64,000 nucleotides of DNA from DATBVX01 sp963696675. GTDB lineage: Bacteria; Pseudomonadota; Gammaproteobacteria; Steroidobacterales; Steroidobacteraceae. Shown piece after piece: positions 48,034-57,874 of this stretch. The notes below the pieces were generated by a model. That model saw only the letters and a program-made list of their open reading frames with translations, was not told the DNA's origin and searched no databases. Both the position numbers and the translations under genes were made by a program. Numbering within the stretch: the stretch's first letter is position 1; every line of letters starts with the position of its first letter. The DNA lies in NCBI GenBank assembly GCA_963696675.1, contig CAVOLM010000023.1, positions 1-64,000 on the forward strand. The letters are read 5' to 3'.

Positions 48034-50130
48034 CCGATCTTTCCGTAAGCCTCGCCGTGTCCAACCCAACGCGCGATGAGCGGCGCTATGTTAGCGGCAT
48101 GTTCGGCCAACATCAGCTCCGCGAGTTGTTGCACGCGGGGCAAGAGGTCGGCGTCGCGCATCAGGTCCGCCACGCGCATCTGCGCCAGGCCGGTCTGCCG
48201 GGTTCCAAGCAACTCGCCCGGGCCGCGCAGCTCCAGGTCCCGTCGTGCCACTTCGAATCCATCGTTGGTCTGGCGCATGACCGCGAGCCGCTCGCGTCCC
48301 AACTCGGAGAGCGGCGGTCGGTACAACAGGACGCAGCTGCTGGCGTGCGCGCCACGGCCGACCCGGCCACGCAGCTGATGGAGCTGTGCGAGACCCATGC
48401 GCTCGGAATTTTCGATCACCATGAGGCTCGCGTTGGGGACATCAACGCCCACCTCGATGACTGTGGTCGCGACCAGCAGCTGCAGTTCTCCCTTGCGGAA
48501 GCGCTCCATGGCGCCGTCCTTCTGCGCCGGCGTCATGCGTCCGTGAACGATGCCGACCCGAATGCCGGGCAGCGCTTCGGCCAGCGCCGCCGCGGTCTCT
48601 TCGGCAGCCTGGTAGGGAGTGGATTCGGATTCGTCGATCAGGGGGCAGACCCAGTAGACCTGGCGTCCCGCGACGCACGCGTCGCGAATCCGCGCGATGA
48701 CTTCGTCGCGGCGGCTTTCGGGCAGCACGACTGTCTGCACGGCGGTTCTTCCGGGCGGCAGCTCATCGATCACCGAGACATCGAGGTCGGCGTAGGCCGT
48801 CATGGCGAGCGTTCGGGGAATCGGCGTCGCAGTCATGATGAGCTGGTGCGGATGGCTGCCGTCGCGCATTCCCTTGTCGCGCAGTTTCAATCGCTGGTGA
48901 ACCCCAAAGCGATGTTGCTCGTCGACGATGGCCAATGCGAGCTTGTGGAACTGCACGCCTTCCTGGAACAACGCGTGAGTGCCGAGGACGACACGCGCGT
49001 CACCGGCGGCAACCGATTGCAAGGCACTCTCGCGTGCGCGACCTTGCACCTTGCCGGCCAGCAGAGTCACCTTGATGCGCAGCTCGCCAAACCAGCGCTC
49101 GAAGTTTCTCGCATGCTGTTCGGCCAGCAGTTCCGTAGGCGCCATCACGGCCGCTTGGCAACCGGCTTCGACGGCGTGCGCGGCAGCGAGTGCGGCAACG
49201 ATCGTCTTGCCGCACCCAACGTCGCCCTGGATCAGGCGCAACATCGGTCGCGGTTCGACGCAGGTCGGCAGCGACTTCCTGGTAGGCGCGCCGCTGCGCT
49301 CGGGTGAGCTGGAATGGTAGAGCCGCCAGCAAGCGGTCGGCCAGCGCATGAGCGGGCAGTGCAACCGCCGGATCGGCACGGATTTCGCGTCGCAGGAGTT
49401 TCAGGCTGAGCTGATGCGCGAGCAATTCCTCGCAAGCGAGTCGCCTCTGTGCGGGATGCCTGACCGAAGTCAGCAGATCCAGGCGCGCATCGGGCGGCGG
49501 GCGGTGCACATAGTCGAGCGCCTCCATCAACTCGGGCCAGTGTGACTTCGCGAGCGCGGCCGCTGGCAACCAGTCACTCAAACCCTGCTGCCGTACCGCA
49601 TCGAGCGCTTGCGCGGCAAGCCGGCGCAGACGCCCCTGCGCCACACCCTCGGTGCCCGGATAGATGGGTGTCAGCGCTTCCGCGAGGTCGTCGCCCGACG
49701 GGCCATCGAGCAGGCGGTACTCCGGGTGAACGATCTCGAGCCCGAGCGGGCCACGCCGCACTTCGCCGAAACAGCGCAACCGCGTTCCGCGAGCCAGCGA
49801 CTCGTGCTGACGCTGATTGAAATGGAAAAAACGCAGCGTCAGAAAACCAGAACCATCTGCGACGCGTGACAGGAGCTGGCGCCTGCCGCGGAACACGACT
49901 TCGGTGAGCTGTACTTCGGCTTCGATGACGGCGCGAGCGCCCACGGTGAGCGTTCCGATCGGCACGATGCGGGTACGATCCTCGTAGCGCAACGGCAATA
50001 GGAACAGCAGATCCTGAACGGTAAAAACGCCCAGCCGCGCCAGGCGTCCAGCCAGCGCCTCTCCGACTCCGCGGAGCGTCGTGACCGGCCGTTGCTCGGG
50101 TGCCGTCAGTTCCCGAGATACAGAATGCAT
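48030..50130 (-). CDS. recG: ATP-dependent DNA helicase RecG, one frameshift
   Basis: This is a branch-migration helicase that rescues stalled forks. The N-terminal wedge (OB) domain has RYEDRTRIVPIGTLTVGARA and FLTLRFFHFNQRQHESLARG. LPFQLTRAQRRAYQEVAADL precedes a break near 49255. The helicase part has Walker A RLIQGDVGCGKTIVAALAAA, VVLGTHALFQEGVQFHKLAL, DEQHRFGVHQR (DExH), LIMTATPIPRTLAMTAYADL, VGIVHGRMTPAQKDGAMERF and LHQLRGRVGRGAHASSCVLL. About 700 residues in total. The start lies within the ridA coding end (25-base overlap) and the stop overlaps ubiA. Confidence 0.95.
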
Positions 50131-50492
50131 TCCATCTCGACCTGCGCGCCGCGCGGCAGGGCAGCGACGCCCACCGCGGCACGCGCGGGATATGGTTCTT
50201 TGAAGTAGCGCGCCATCACCTGGTTGACCACCGGGAAGTGCTTGAGGTCGGTGAGATACACGTTGAGCTTCACGGCCTGCGCGAGGCTCGCTCCTGCACC
50301 TTCGGCAATCGCCTTGAGATTCTCGAACACGCGCTCGATGTGAAGCTCGATCTCCCCGACGACCAACTCGCCGGTTGCGGGGTCGAACGGCACCTGGCCG
50401 GAGATGAACACCAGGTCACCCGCGCGCACGGCCTGCGAGTACGTGCCGATCGCCCGGGGTGCTTGGTCCGTATGAATGATGTGTCGAGGCAT
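50106..50492 (-). CDS. ridA: RidA-family enamine/imine deaminase
   Basis: This is an intact protein of 128 residues. The family signature is HTDQAPRAIGTYSQAVRAGD with FISGQVPFDPATGELV, ERVFENLKAIAEGAGASLAQ and YPARAAVGVAALPRGAQVEM, in which Arg and the following residues form the active site that hydrolyses reactive 2-aminoacrylate. I chose ATG 50492, six codons into the open frame, ten bases after the spoT stop. RidA homologues commonly sit between spoT and recG in this class. Confidence 0.92.
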   Translation of the reverse strand: MPRHIIHTDQAPRAIGTYSQAVRAGDLVFISGQVPFDPATGELVVGEIELHIERVFENLKAIAEGAGASLAQAVKLNVYLTDLKHFPVVNQVMARYFKEPYPARAAVGVAALPRGAQVEMECILYLGN

Positions 50493-50502
50493 GGGATGAG
50501 AC

Positions 50503-52657
50503 CTATGCAATCGTCCTTATCACCTTGAGTACGTCCGGCATGTTGCGAATCGTGCGCATCACCCGCGCGAGATGTTTGCGATCGCGCACCTGCAGCTCGA
50601 AGATCAGGCTCGAGGTATCGACATCGCGCTCGACGAGGGAGACGTGGTCGATATTGGTCTCCGTGCCCGCAATGCTCGCCGCCACCGCGGCCAGCACGCC
50701 CATGCGATTGGCAACCTCGACGCGGATCTCCGAGCTGAAAAGCCGATCGAGACCCTTCTCCCATGAGAGGGAGATCCACTTGTCGGGCTGCTTCCGATAG
50801 CCGGAGAGGTTGCCGCACGATTCGCGATGCACGACGACGCCGCGACCGCTGCTGAGATAGGCCATGACGGGGTCGTTCGGAATCGGGAAGCAGCAACGCG
50901 CGTAGGAGATCACCAGCCCCTCTGTTCCGGCGATGGCCAATGGCGCAGGCGTTGCGCTCTGCGTCGCCGGGTCGTCGATCGGCAGGAGGCGCCGCGCGAT
51001 CAGGGGTGCGAGCCGCTCGCCGAGGCCGATCTTTTCATACAGGTCATCTGGGCTCTTCATGCCGAACTCCGTGAGCATGGGTTTCATCTGCTCATCGGCG
51101 ACCTTCTTCAGCGTCAGCGAGAACTCCGCGAGCGACTGATTGAGCAGCCGCGCGGCCGAGCTCGATGGCTTCCTTGCGCTTCAGGCTCTTGAGATAGTGC
51201 CGTATGGCGGCGCGTGCTTTCGCGCTCACCACGAAATTGACCCACGCGGGGTTCGGTGCGGCCCCTTTCGCCGTGATGATCTCGACCGTCTGCCCGTTCC
51301 GCAGCGGGGTGCGCAGGGGCACCAGCCGCCGGTCGACCTTCGCGGCCACGCAGCGGTTGCCGACATCCGTATGCACTGCATACGCGAAATCCACCGCCGT
51401 AGCGCCGCGCGGCAAGCGCAGGATCTCGCCTCTCGGCGTGAACACGTACACCTTGTCGGGGAAAAGGTCTACTTTGACGCTCTCGAGGAACTCCTCCGAG
51501 TTGCCGCCCTCCTGCATCTGCATCAGCTGATTCAGCCATTCGCGCGCCCGATCGTGCTGGGTCCGGTCCGCTTTCTCCCCGGTCTTGTATTTCCAGTGCG
51601 CGGCGATACCGGACTCCGCCACGCGGTGCATGTCCTCGGTACGGATCTGCACCTCGATCGGCACGCCGTTGGGCCCGAACAATGTGGTGTGCAACGACTG
51701 ATAGCCATTGATGCGCGGAATCGCGACGTAGTCCTTGAAGCGCCCGGGCATCGGCTTGTACACGCTGTGCACCAGACCGAGCGCGCGATAACTGGTATCG
51801 ACGCTGTCGACGACGATGCGAACCCCGTAGACATCGACGATCTCGTTCAACGACACGCCCTTCTTGCGCATCTTGCGATACACGCTGTAGAGATGCTTTT
51901 CGCGCCCTTCAACCGTTGCCTTGATCCCGGCCTTCTCCAGCACCGAGCGCAGGTTATCCGCGATCTTGCCCACGAACTGCTTCTGGTTGCCGCGGGCACG
52001 CTTCAATTCCTTCTCGATCACGCGATAGCGCTGCGGATATAGCGCCCGGAAGCCAAGCTCCTCGAGCTCCAGCTTGATGCTGTAGAGGCCCAGGCGGTCG
52101 GCGATCGGCGCGTAGATGTCGAGCGTCTCGCGCGCAATCCCGCGCCGTTTCGGCAACGGCATCGCATCGAGCGTGCGCATGTTGTGGGTGCGGTCCGCGA
52201 GCTTCACCAGGATCACGCGGATGTCACGCACCATCGCGAGCAGCATCTTGCGGAAGCTCTCGGCCTGCGCTTCCTGGCGGCTCTTGAACTTGATCTGGTC
52301 GAGTTTCGTCACTCCATCGACCAGGTCGGCGACTTCGCGTCCGAACTGCTCGACCAGCTGTTCCATCGCGGTCGGCGTGTCTTCGATCACATCGTGCAGG
52401 ATGGCCGCGATGATCGTCTCGGCATCGACGTGCAGGTCGGCCAGGATGTTTGCGGCCGCGATCGGATGCGAGATGTAGGGCTCGCCGGACAGGCGTTTCT
52501 GCCCCTTGTGCGCAGCGGCTCCGAACTCGTAGGCCTGTTGCACGCGCTCGACCTGGTCGGCCGGCAGGTAGTTCTCGAGCTTGGAAATGAGCTGATTGAT
52601 GCCCAGGGCGCGCCTTCCGCCGGGCAGGAGACTGAGAATGGAAGAGGCGTAATCCAT
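50503..52657 (-). CDS. spoT: Bifunctional (p)ppGpp synthetase/hydrolase SpoT, one frameshift
   Basis: This is the stringent-response regulator. The HD hydrolase domain has GQKRLSGEPYISHPIAAANI and AILHDVIEDTPTAMEQLVEQ. The synthetase domain has GREKHLYSVYRKMRKKGVSL and PGRFKDYVAIPRINGYQSLH; the R-F-K-D charge pattern is that of bifunctional Rel/SpoT enzymes as opposed to RelA. TGS (FTPRGEILRLPRGATAVDFA) follows. Near 51155 the frame changes; the rest includes the conserved-cysteine region ISYARCCFPIPNDPVMAYLS and an ACT domain (IRVEVANRMGVLAAVAASIA). I chose ATG 52657 (DYASSILSLLPGG); the open frame extends to 52720. Total about 718 residues. Confidence 0.95.
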
Positions 52658-52734
52658 GGGAAAACAAGCGCTCGGAACCGCTGTTGATCCCATTCTGTGG
52701 GCGAATCGAACCGAGTTCAAAGCCCAAAAGAAAA

Positions 52735-52759
52735 GGGGCCAGACCGGCGGTCTGACCCC
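52735..52759. repeat. Intergenic GGGGCCAGACC palindrome between rpoZ and spoT
   Basis: Eleven-base arms, GGGGCCAGACC and GGTCTGACCCC, with one mismatch, flank a three-base loop. The element lies in the 161 bases between rpoZ and spoT, is read through by both if they form an operon, and has no T run after it on the reverse strand. The core resembles the short GGGTCAGACCC-type palindromes scattered in some proteobacterial genomes, possibly REP-like; that link is inference. Confidence 0.6.
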
Positions 52760-52818
52760 ACTTCTATATCAGGACCCGGCCGAGCGTGATGGATTAGTGC
52801 CGGCCGGAGGGAATCCGT

Positions 52819-53097
52819 TCAGTCGCCCAGGCCGAGTTGCGGCGCCCGGAAGTCGGTCGGGAGCTCCATGTCGGGAATGGTCGGCTCGGGTGGCGCTTCC
52901 TGTTCCTCGAGCAGCTCGGGGCCGATGTTACCCGCCGCGATCTCGCGCAGCGCGACCACGGTCGGCTTGTCGTTTTCCCAGTCGAGGGTGGGCTCAGCGC
53001 CGTTGGCGAGGCGCCGCGCACGCTTGGCGGCAACCAGCACCAGCTGAAAGAGGTTCTCGACGTTTTCCAGGCAATCTTCGACAGTGATTCGCGCCAT
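52819..53097 (-). CDS. rpoZ: RNA polymerase omega subunit
   Basis: This intact 92-residue protein starts ARITVEDCLENVENLFQLVL and continues AAKRARRLANGAEPTLDWEN with DKPTVVALREIAAGNI, the classic RpoZ core that clamps the beta' subunit. The acidic C-terminal tail (EEQEAPPEPTIPDMELPT) is longer than in E. coli but usual for relatives. It follows gmk on the reverse strand and precedes spoT. Confidence 0.96.
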   Translation of the reverse strand: MARITVEDCLENVENLFQLVLVAAKRARRLANGAEPTLDWENDKPTVVALREIAAGNIGPELLEEQEAPPEPTIPDMELPTDFRAPQLGLGD

Positions 53098-53167
53098 GTA
53101 TGAGCCTCGGCAGGGTTTGGGGCGGGGCCCCTAAAAAGGGCGGCAAGTCTACAGCAGGATCAGCTCT

Positions 53168-53821
53168 TCATGCCAGCAGAGCCGCCGTGATGGCCTTGAG
53201 TTCCGGGCGGTCCGAACGCAGCGTTTGTCCTTGGCCGGCAATGATTTTCTTCAGGTCGACCAGGGCATGGTCGAAGTCGTCGTTCACGATCACGTAGTGG
53301 AATTCGCGCCAATGGGTCATGTCCGCGACCGCGTCTTGCAGCCGCCGCGCGATGACTTCATCGGTATCCGTGCCGCGACTGCGCAGACGCTGTTCGAGAG
53401 CGGCCCGCGAGGGCGGCAGAATGAATATTGAGGTGCATTCGGGCAGTGCCCTGCGTACCTGGGCGCACCCTGCCAGTCGATCTCCAGGATCAGGTCCTCG
53501 ACCTCGCGCCAGCGATTCCTCGACCTGTCGTCGCGGCGTGCCGTAGTAGTTGTCGAACACCTGCGCGTGCTCGAGGAATCGCCCGCGCGCGACCATGCGC
53601 TGGAATTCGTCGCGCGAGACGAAGTAGTAGTCGCGACCGTGGACTTCAGTGGGACGTTGCGGGCGGGTGGTATAGGAGATCGAGAACCTAAGCGACGGGT
53701 CGCGCTCCATCAGCGCACGCACCAGCGAGGTCTTTCCAGCTCCCGAAGGCGCTGCGCATACAAACAGGCGGCCACGCTGGGCCTGTCTTGAATTTCCGGT
53801 CGAGGATGAAGTCGATGACAT
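53168..53821 (-). CDS. gmk: Guanylate kinase with a compensated frameshift
   Basis: This GMP to GDP kinase of 217 residues has the P-loop GRLFVCAAPSGAGKTSLVRA, the GMP-binding region FSISYTTRPQRPTEVHGRDY, FLEHAQVFDNYYGTPRRQVE and LEQRLRSRGTDTDEVIARRL. Between about 53455 and 53520 the frame reads GRGPDPGDRLAGCAQ, while the neighbouring frame reads EDLILEIDWQGA, the conserved catalytic strand. Two opposite one-base indels thus scramble about 20 residues while keeping the frame open. Downstream of it are rpoZ and spoT on the same strand. Confidence 0.93.
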   Translation of the reverse strand: MSSTSSSTGNSRQAQRGRLFVCAAPSGAGKTSLVRALMERDPSLRFSISYTTRPQRPTEVHGRDYYFVSRDEFQRMVARGRFLEHAQVFDNYYGTPRRQVEESLARGRGPDPGDRLAGCAQVRRALPECTSIFILPPSRAALEQRLRSRGTDTDEVIARRLQDAVADMTHWREFHYVIVNDDFDHALVDLKKIIAGQGQTLRSDRPELKAITAALLA

Positions 53822-53957
53822 CGGGACCCGGAGCGGCGAAGTCGCGTCGCGAGATTACCCGATGTAGCGACGCGGTGGGTGGGCCTGCCTTGGCCACTAA
53901 TCCCACCGCGCCGAGTCTTGATTTTTCAGGCGCAGGTTTCTGGCTGGCTGTTTCGTC

Positions 53958-55248
53958 TTAGTGGCGAGCGGTCCACGTCCAGCGTCCGCGTCGCCGGGCG
54001 ACCAGGAGGGCAAGGAGAGCCGGGAAGCAGTTCGGCACCGCCCAAGGCGCCCCGCCACCGCCGCCACCACCGCCGCCACCACCACCGCTGCCGCTTGAGA
54101 CGACGAGGCTCACCGCGGAGCCGCTCGCCACACTCGTGCCGGCCGCCGGGTTCTGGCTGATGACGCTGCCGGATGCGACCGTGCTGCTCGACTGCTGCGT
54201 GACGCCCCCTACCGTGAGACCGGCACCGGTGATGGCGCTGGTGGCGGCCGCCTGCGTCATGCCCGCCACGTTCGGCACCGCGATGCTTGTCGGGGCGCTA
54301 CAACGAGCGAACGTGGCGAACTCATCGGTCGCGTTCCGGTTGGTGACTCGGACCCCCACCTCATGGTTGTTGCAGTCCGCGATCGTGGAAGGCACGGTCA
54401 GGAGGTACTCGTTCTTCAGCCGATCGGCGATGCTGGTGTAGGCCGCTGCGATTTCAGCAGTGGTTGGCGCAGCGATGTATTCGCCACCGGTCAGTCTCGG
54501 CAGACGTGTGCAAAAGCGCGGTGTTCCTGGTGTCGGTTACGCCGATCGTAAAGATCGGAATGCTGTTGGCGAGGGCGCTGTCGACCACAGCGCTCTCCGG
54601 CGTCGTCGAGGCGTTCTCGATCCCATCGGTGACCATGATGATCGCTTTCGGTCCAGGCGGGAGCGTCACAGAGGGTGGAGGCGTGATGAATTGATTGAGT
54701 GAGACATTGAGGGCGTCCATCAGGTTGGTCGTACCCTCCGCATAGGGCGCCATGAGAGCACTCATCAATGCGGACCGGGCCGCACCACCGGAGTCAATCT
54801 CGACGAACGGCTGCACCACTGTAGGTCCAGCAGTACCACTGAACTTGACGATCGCTGCGAAGTCGCCCTCGCGCATTGCATTGATGAAGTCCGATCACCG
54901 CATTCTGCATGGCGGCGAGCGCGGCGACCTGCACGCTCAAGCTATAGTCCAAGGCGAAGACTACCGAGACCTTCTGACTCAGATCCTGGCTCGGCGGCTG
55001 CGTGAAGGTGAAGGGCACCGGGCCGCTCGGGTTGCTCGGGGTCTGTCGAACTCCACCATGAAATTGGTATCGGCCAGGTTTCCTACCGGATTTCCCGCCG
55101 AGTCGGTGACTGTCACGAATACCTGGATCGGATCCGGGCTCGTGCCCGGCTCGACGCGAAGAGTGACTGCTGCCCGCGCGGGGCTCACAAAAAATGCGGC
55201 CGCCAGGAGCAGCACTACCGGAAGCCAGCGTGTCAGTTGTGCTGCCAT
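53958..55248 (-). CDS. Exported vWA-PASTA protein with GlyGly-CTERM-like tail, frameshifted
   Basis: The pieces join into a protein of about 425 residues. The signal peptide is LPVVLLLAAAFFVSPARAAV, followed by a beta-rich part with TSPDPIQVFVTVTDSAGNPV. The vWA domain begins VSVVFALDYSLSVQVAALAA, with the MIDAS DxSxS pattern, and continues FAAIVKFSGTAGPTVVQPFV and KAIIMVTDGIENASTTPESA. A PASTA repeat follows: PTSIAVPNVAGMTQAAATSA with VASGSVISQNPAAGTSV. The end is a glycine run (54051-54086), a short hydrophobic segment (AVPNCFPALLALLVA) and RRRGR, the layout of rhombosortase-processed GlyGly-CTERM signals. At least four indels. The role is unknown; metal-dependent adhesion at the surface is an inference. 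Confidence 0.65.
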
Positions 55249-55473
55249 TGTCGTGCGGGCATGAAAACAAGGTCGCAGAGATGGTTCGAGCATAGGAGTA
55301 TTTCTGATTCTCTAATCGATGTAGTTATTGGTGATCCCCACGCATATTTAATACCGGGAAGCCGGAACATGCGTCACAAGGATTGTGTGACGCACGTCAC
55401 TGTTCAGCGGCAAATCCGGCACGAACCGGCGCTTTATGGTGAATGAGTGGGCGCGCCTGGTTGTCTGCGGCAG

Positions 55474-56345
55474 CTATTCGACGTTCTGCACCTGCTCGCG
55501 CATCTGCTCAATGATCACTTTCATGTCAACAGCGGCGCGCGTCGTTTCCGCATCCTGAGACTTCGATGAGAGCGTGTTGGCCTCGCGGTTGAGCTCCTGC
55601 ATCAGGAAATCGAGCCGCCGACCCGCCGGCTCCTCGCCATCCAGCGATTTGCGAATTTCCGTGATGTGGCTGCGCAACCGATCGAGCTCCTCATCGACGT
55701 CCATTTTCTGCGCGAGGATCACGAGCTCCTGCTCCAGCCGTTCCGCATCGGGCTCCGCGCCGAGCTGCGCGATGCGTTCCGTCAGTCGTGCGCGGATGCG
55801 TGCGCGCACCTCGGGCAGGCGTGCGATCACTGCGGCGACGAGCTTGAGCAGCAGGTCGCAGCGCTGCAGCAGCATGTCGCGGATGCGTTCACCCTCGCGC
55901 GCGCGTGCATCGGTCAGCGCCTTGAGACCATCCGCAAGCGCGGCCTGTGCGGCAGAGAGGAGCGGCGTGACATCGCGCCCCTGATCCTGCACAACGCCGG
56001 GCCAGCGCAACAGATCGATCGGATTGATCGGGCGCTGCGAGTTCTCCGGCGAGATCGGCCAGCTCACGTGCGCGGGCTGAGCAGTCTCTCGGCCAATGCA
56101 CGGTTGATCTCGATCTCGCCTGCGGTTTCTGCGGCAGCACGAAAGTTGAGCGTGCAGTCCACTTTTCCACGGCGCACGACGGAGGCGATCGTCTGGCGGA
56201 ACTCACCCTCTGCCGCGCGCAGATCCTCGGGCAACCGGCAGCTCACTTCGAGATAGCGGTGATTGACGGTGCGCAGCTCCCAGGTGAGCGTGCCCCAGGA
56301 GCCCGACTGCTCGCGCCGGGCAAAGCCCGTCATGCTGCGGATCAT
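55474..56345 (-). CDS. yicC: YicC/YloC-family endoribonuclease, one frameshift
   Basis: The N-terminal part is IRSMTGFARREQSGSWGTLT, then WELRTVNHRYLEVSCRLPED, the family's hallmark start. After a break near 56070 the protein continues PENSQRPINPIDLLRWPGVV, LKALTDARAREGERIRDMLL and ends with KSLDGEEPAGRRLDFLMQEL, SKSQDAETTRAAVDMKVIIE and QMREQVQNVE, the conserved E-x-x-REQVQN-E tail. The family cleaves RNA and was linked to sRNA turnover in E. coli. Divergent from the PP2C gene with 52 bases between starts. Confidence 0.93.
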
Positions 56346-56397
56346 GTTGATTTGGTGCTATAAAGCCGCGCCGAAGTCTAGCAGACCGGGGTGTGCG

Positions 56398-57144
56398 TTG
56401 CGGGTCGAGTACGCGGAGCTGAGTCTCGTCGGCCATCGCGAAGACAATCAGGATCGTGTCTCGGTCGCGGTAGGCGAACACGCTGCATTCCTGCTCGTGA
56501 TCGATGGCATGGGTGGGCATGCGGAAGGCGCCCGCGCCGCCGAGACGGCGCTCAAGTCCATGCTCGAAAGCTTCTGGCACACGCCTCACCCGATCTTCGA
56601 TCCGCTGGGTTTTCTGCACCTGACGCTGGGCAAGGCACATGAGGATGTCGTCGCGCTGGGGACGAGCCTGAGCATGGAGGTGCGCCCGCGCGCGACCTGT
56701 GCCGTGTGCCTCGTGCAGCAGGGCGCTTCGTACTGGGGGCACGTCGGTGACAGTCGCGTGTACCAGATTCGCGGCGGACAGGTGCGCACGCGCACGCGCG
56801 ATCACAGTCATGTCGAACAGCTCTTGCGCGATGGTGTGATCACGGAAGAGGAAGTAGTCGGTCACCCAATGCGCAATTTTGTCGAATGCTGCCTGGGCGG
56901 AGACGCCGCGCTGCCGGACATGACGATCAGCCGCCGCAAGCCGCTCGTCTTGGAAGACGTGCTGCTGCTATGCACTGATGGGGTCTGGGCGAATCTAAGG
57001 GACACGGACATCGGTGCCTTCTATCCACCGGACAACGGCGACCTGCGTGCCGCCCTGCAGGCGCTCGGCGATCGTGCTGTGCAGGCGTCCTCACCCTACA
57101 GCGACAACACCACAGCGGCGGCGCTGCGCTGGCTGGGGCAGTAA
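56398..57144 (+). CDS. PP2C-family serine/threonine phosphatase
   Basis: This metal-dependent phosphatase of about 248 residues has motifs VGHREDNQDRVSVAVGEHAA (motif 1), FLLVIDGMGGHAEGARAAET (DGxGGH), YWGHVGDSRVYQIRGGQVR (GDSR), LLLCTDGVWANLRDTDIG (DG) and SPYSDNTTAAALRW (DN), covering the acidic metal ligands. The open frame starts at 56263, inside yicC on the other strand; a TTG at 56398 just before the conserved region is the best start. It lies between yicC and rph, three bases upstream of the rph start. No cognate kinase is in the window. Confidence 0.85.
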   Translation: MRVEYAELSLVGHREDNQDRVSVAVGEHAAFLLVIDGMGGHAEGARAAETALKSMLESFWHTPHPIFDPLGFLHLTLGKAHEDVVALGTSLSMEVRPRATCAVCLVQQGASYWGHVGDSRVYQIRGGQVRTRTRDHSHVEQLLRDGVITEEEVVGHPMRNFVECCLGGDAALPDMTISRRKPLVLEDVLLLCTDGVWANLRDTDIGAFYPPDNGDLRAALQALGDRAVQASSPYSDNTTAAALRWLGQ

Positions 57145-57146
57145 TC

Positions 57147-57863
57147 GTGCGGCCGAGTGGACGCGCACCCGACGAACTGCGAGCTGTGCACATCACGCGC
57201 CGCTTCACGCGCCATGCTGAAGGCTCGGTGCTCATCGCGTTCGGTGACACGCGCGTGCTGTGCACCGCGAGCGTCGAGGAATCGGTGCCGCCGTTTCTGC
57301 GTGGTGCAGGTCAGGGGTGGATCACCGCAGAGTACGGCATGCTGCCGCGCTCCACGCATACGCGCACCGCGCGTGAGGCGGCCAAGGGCAAACAGACGGG
57401 GCGCACGCAGGAAATTCAGCGACTCATCGGCCGGTCATTGCGCGCAGTCGCTGATCTGCGCGCGCTCGGGGAGCGGACCATCACGATCGACTGTGACGTT
57501 CTGCAGGCTGACGGCGGAACGCGGACCGCTGCCATCACGGGCGGCTACGTCGCCCTCGCCGATGCGATCGAGGCGCTGATGCGCCGCCGGGTGCTCACGA
57601 GCAGCCCCTTGCATGGGCAGGTGGCGGCGGTTTCCGTCGGCATCTGCGGGGGCGTGCCGGTGCTCGATCTCGACTACGCCGAGGATTCGGAAGCCGAGAC
57701 GGACATGAATGTCGTCATGAACAACGGTGGCGCGTTCATCGAGGTGCAGGGCACGGCCGAAGGTCATGCGTTCCGACGCAATGAGCTCGACGCGCTGCTC
57801 AACCTCGCCGCGCAAGGTATTGGCCAGCTGCTCGCCCGTCAGCTGCAGGCACTTTCCGACTGA
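57147..57863 (+). CDS. rph: Ribonuclease PH
   Basis: This phosphorolytic 3'-5' exoribonuclease trims tRNA 3' ends. It is intact, 238 residues, GTG start. RPSGRAPDELRAVHITRRFT opens the protein; AEGSVLIAFGDTRVLCTASV and the phosphate/RNA-binding TIDCDVLQADGGTRTAAITG follow; DLDYAEDSEAETDMNVVMNN has the conserved acidic residues. The end ALDELLNLA-type helix is present. It is two bases after the PP2C stop and 11 before rdgB. Confidence 0.97.
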   Translation: MRPSGRAPDELRAVHITRRFTRHAEGSVLIAFGDTRVLCTASVEESVPPFLRGAGQGWITAEYGMLPRSTHTRTAREAAKGKQTGRTQEIQRLIGRSLRAVADLRALGERTITIDCDVLQADGGTRTAAITGGYVALADAIEALMRRRVLTSSPLHGQVAAVSVGICGGVPVLDLDYAEDSEAETDMNVVMNNGGAFIEVQGTAEGHAFRRNELDALLNLAAQGIGQLLARQLQALSD

Positions 57864-57874
57864 GAGATTTCGCG

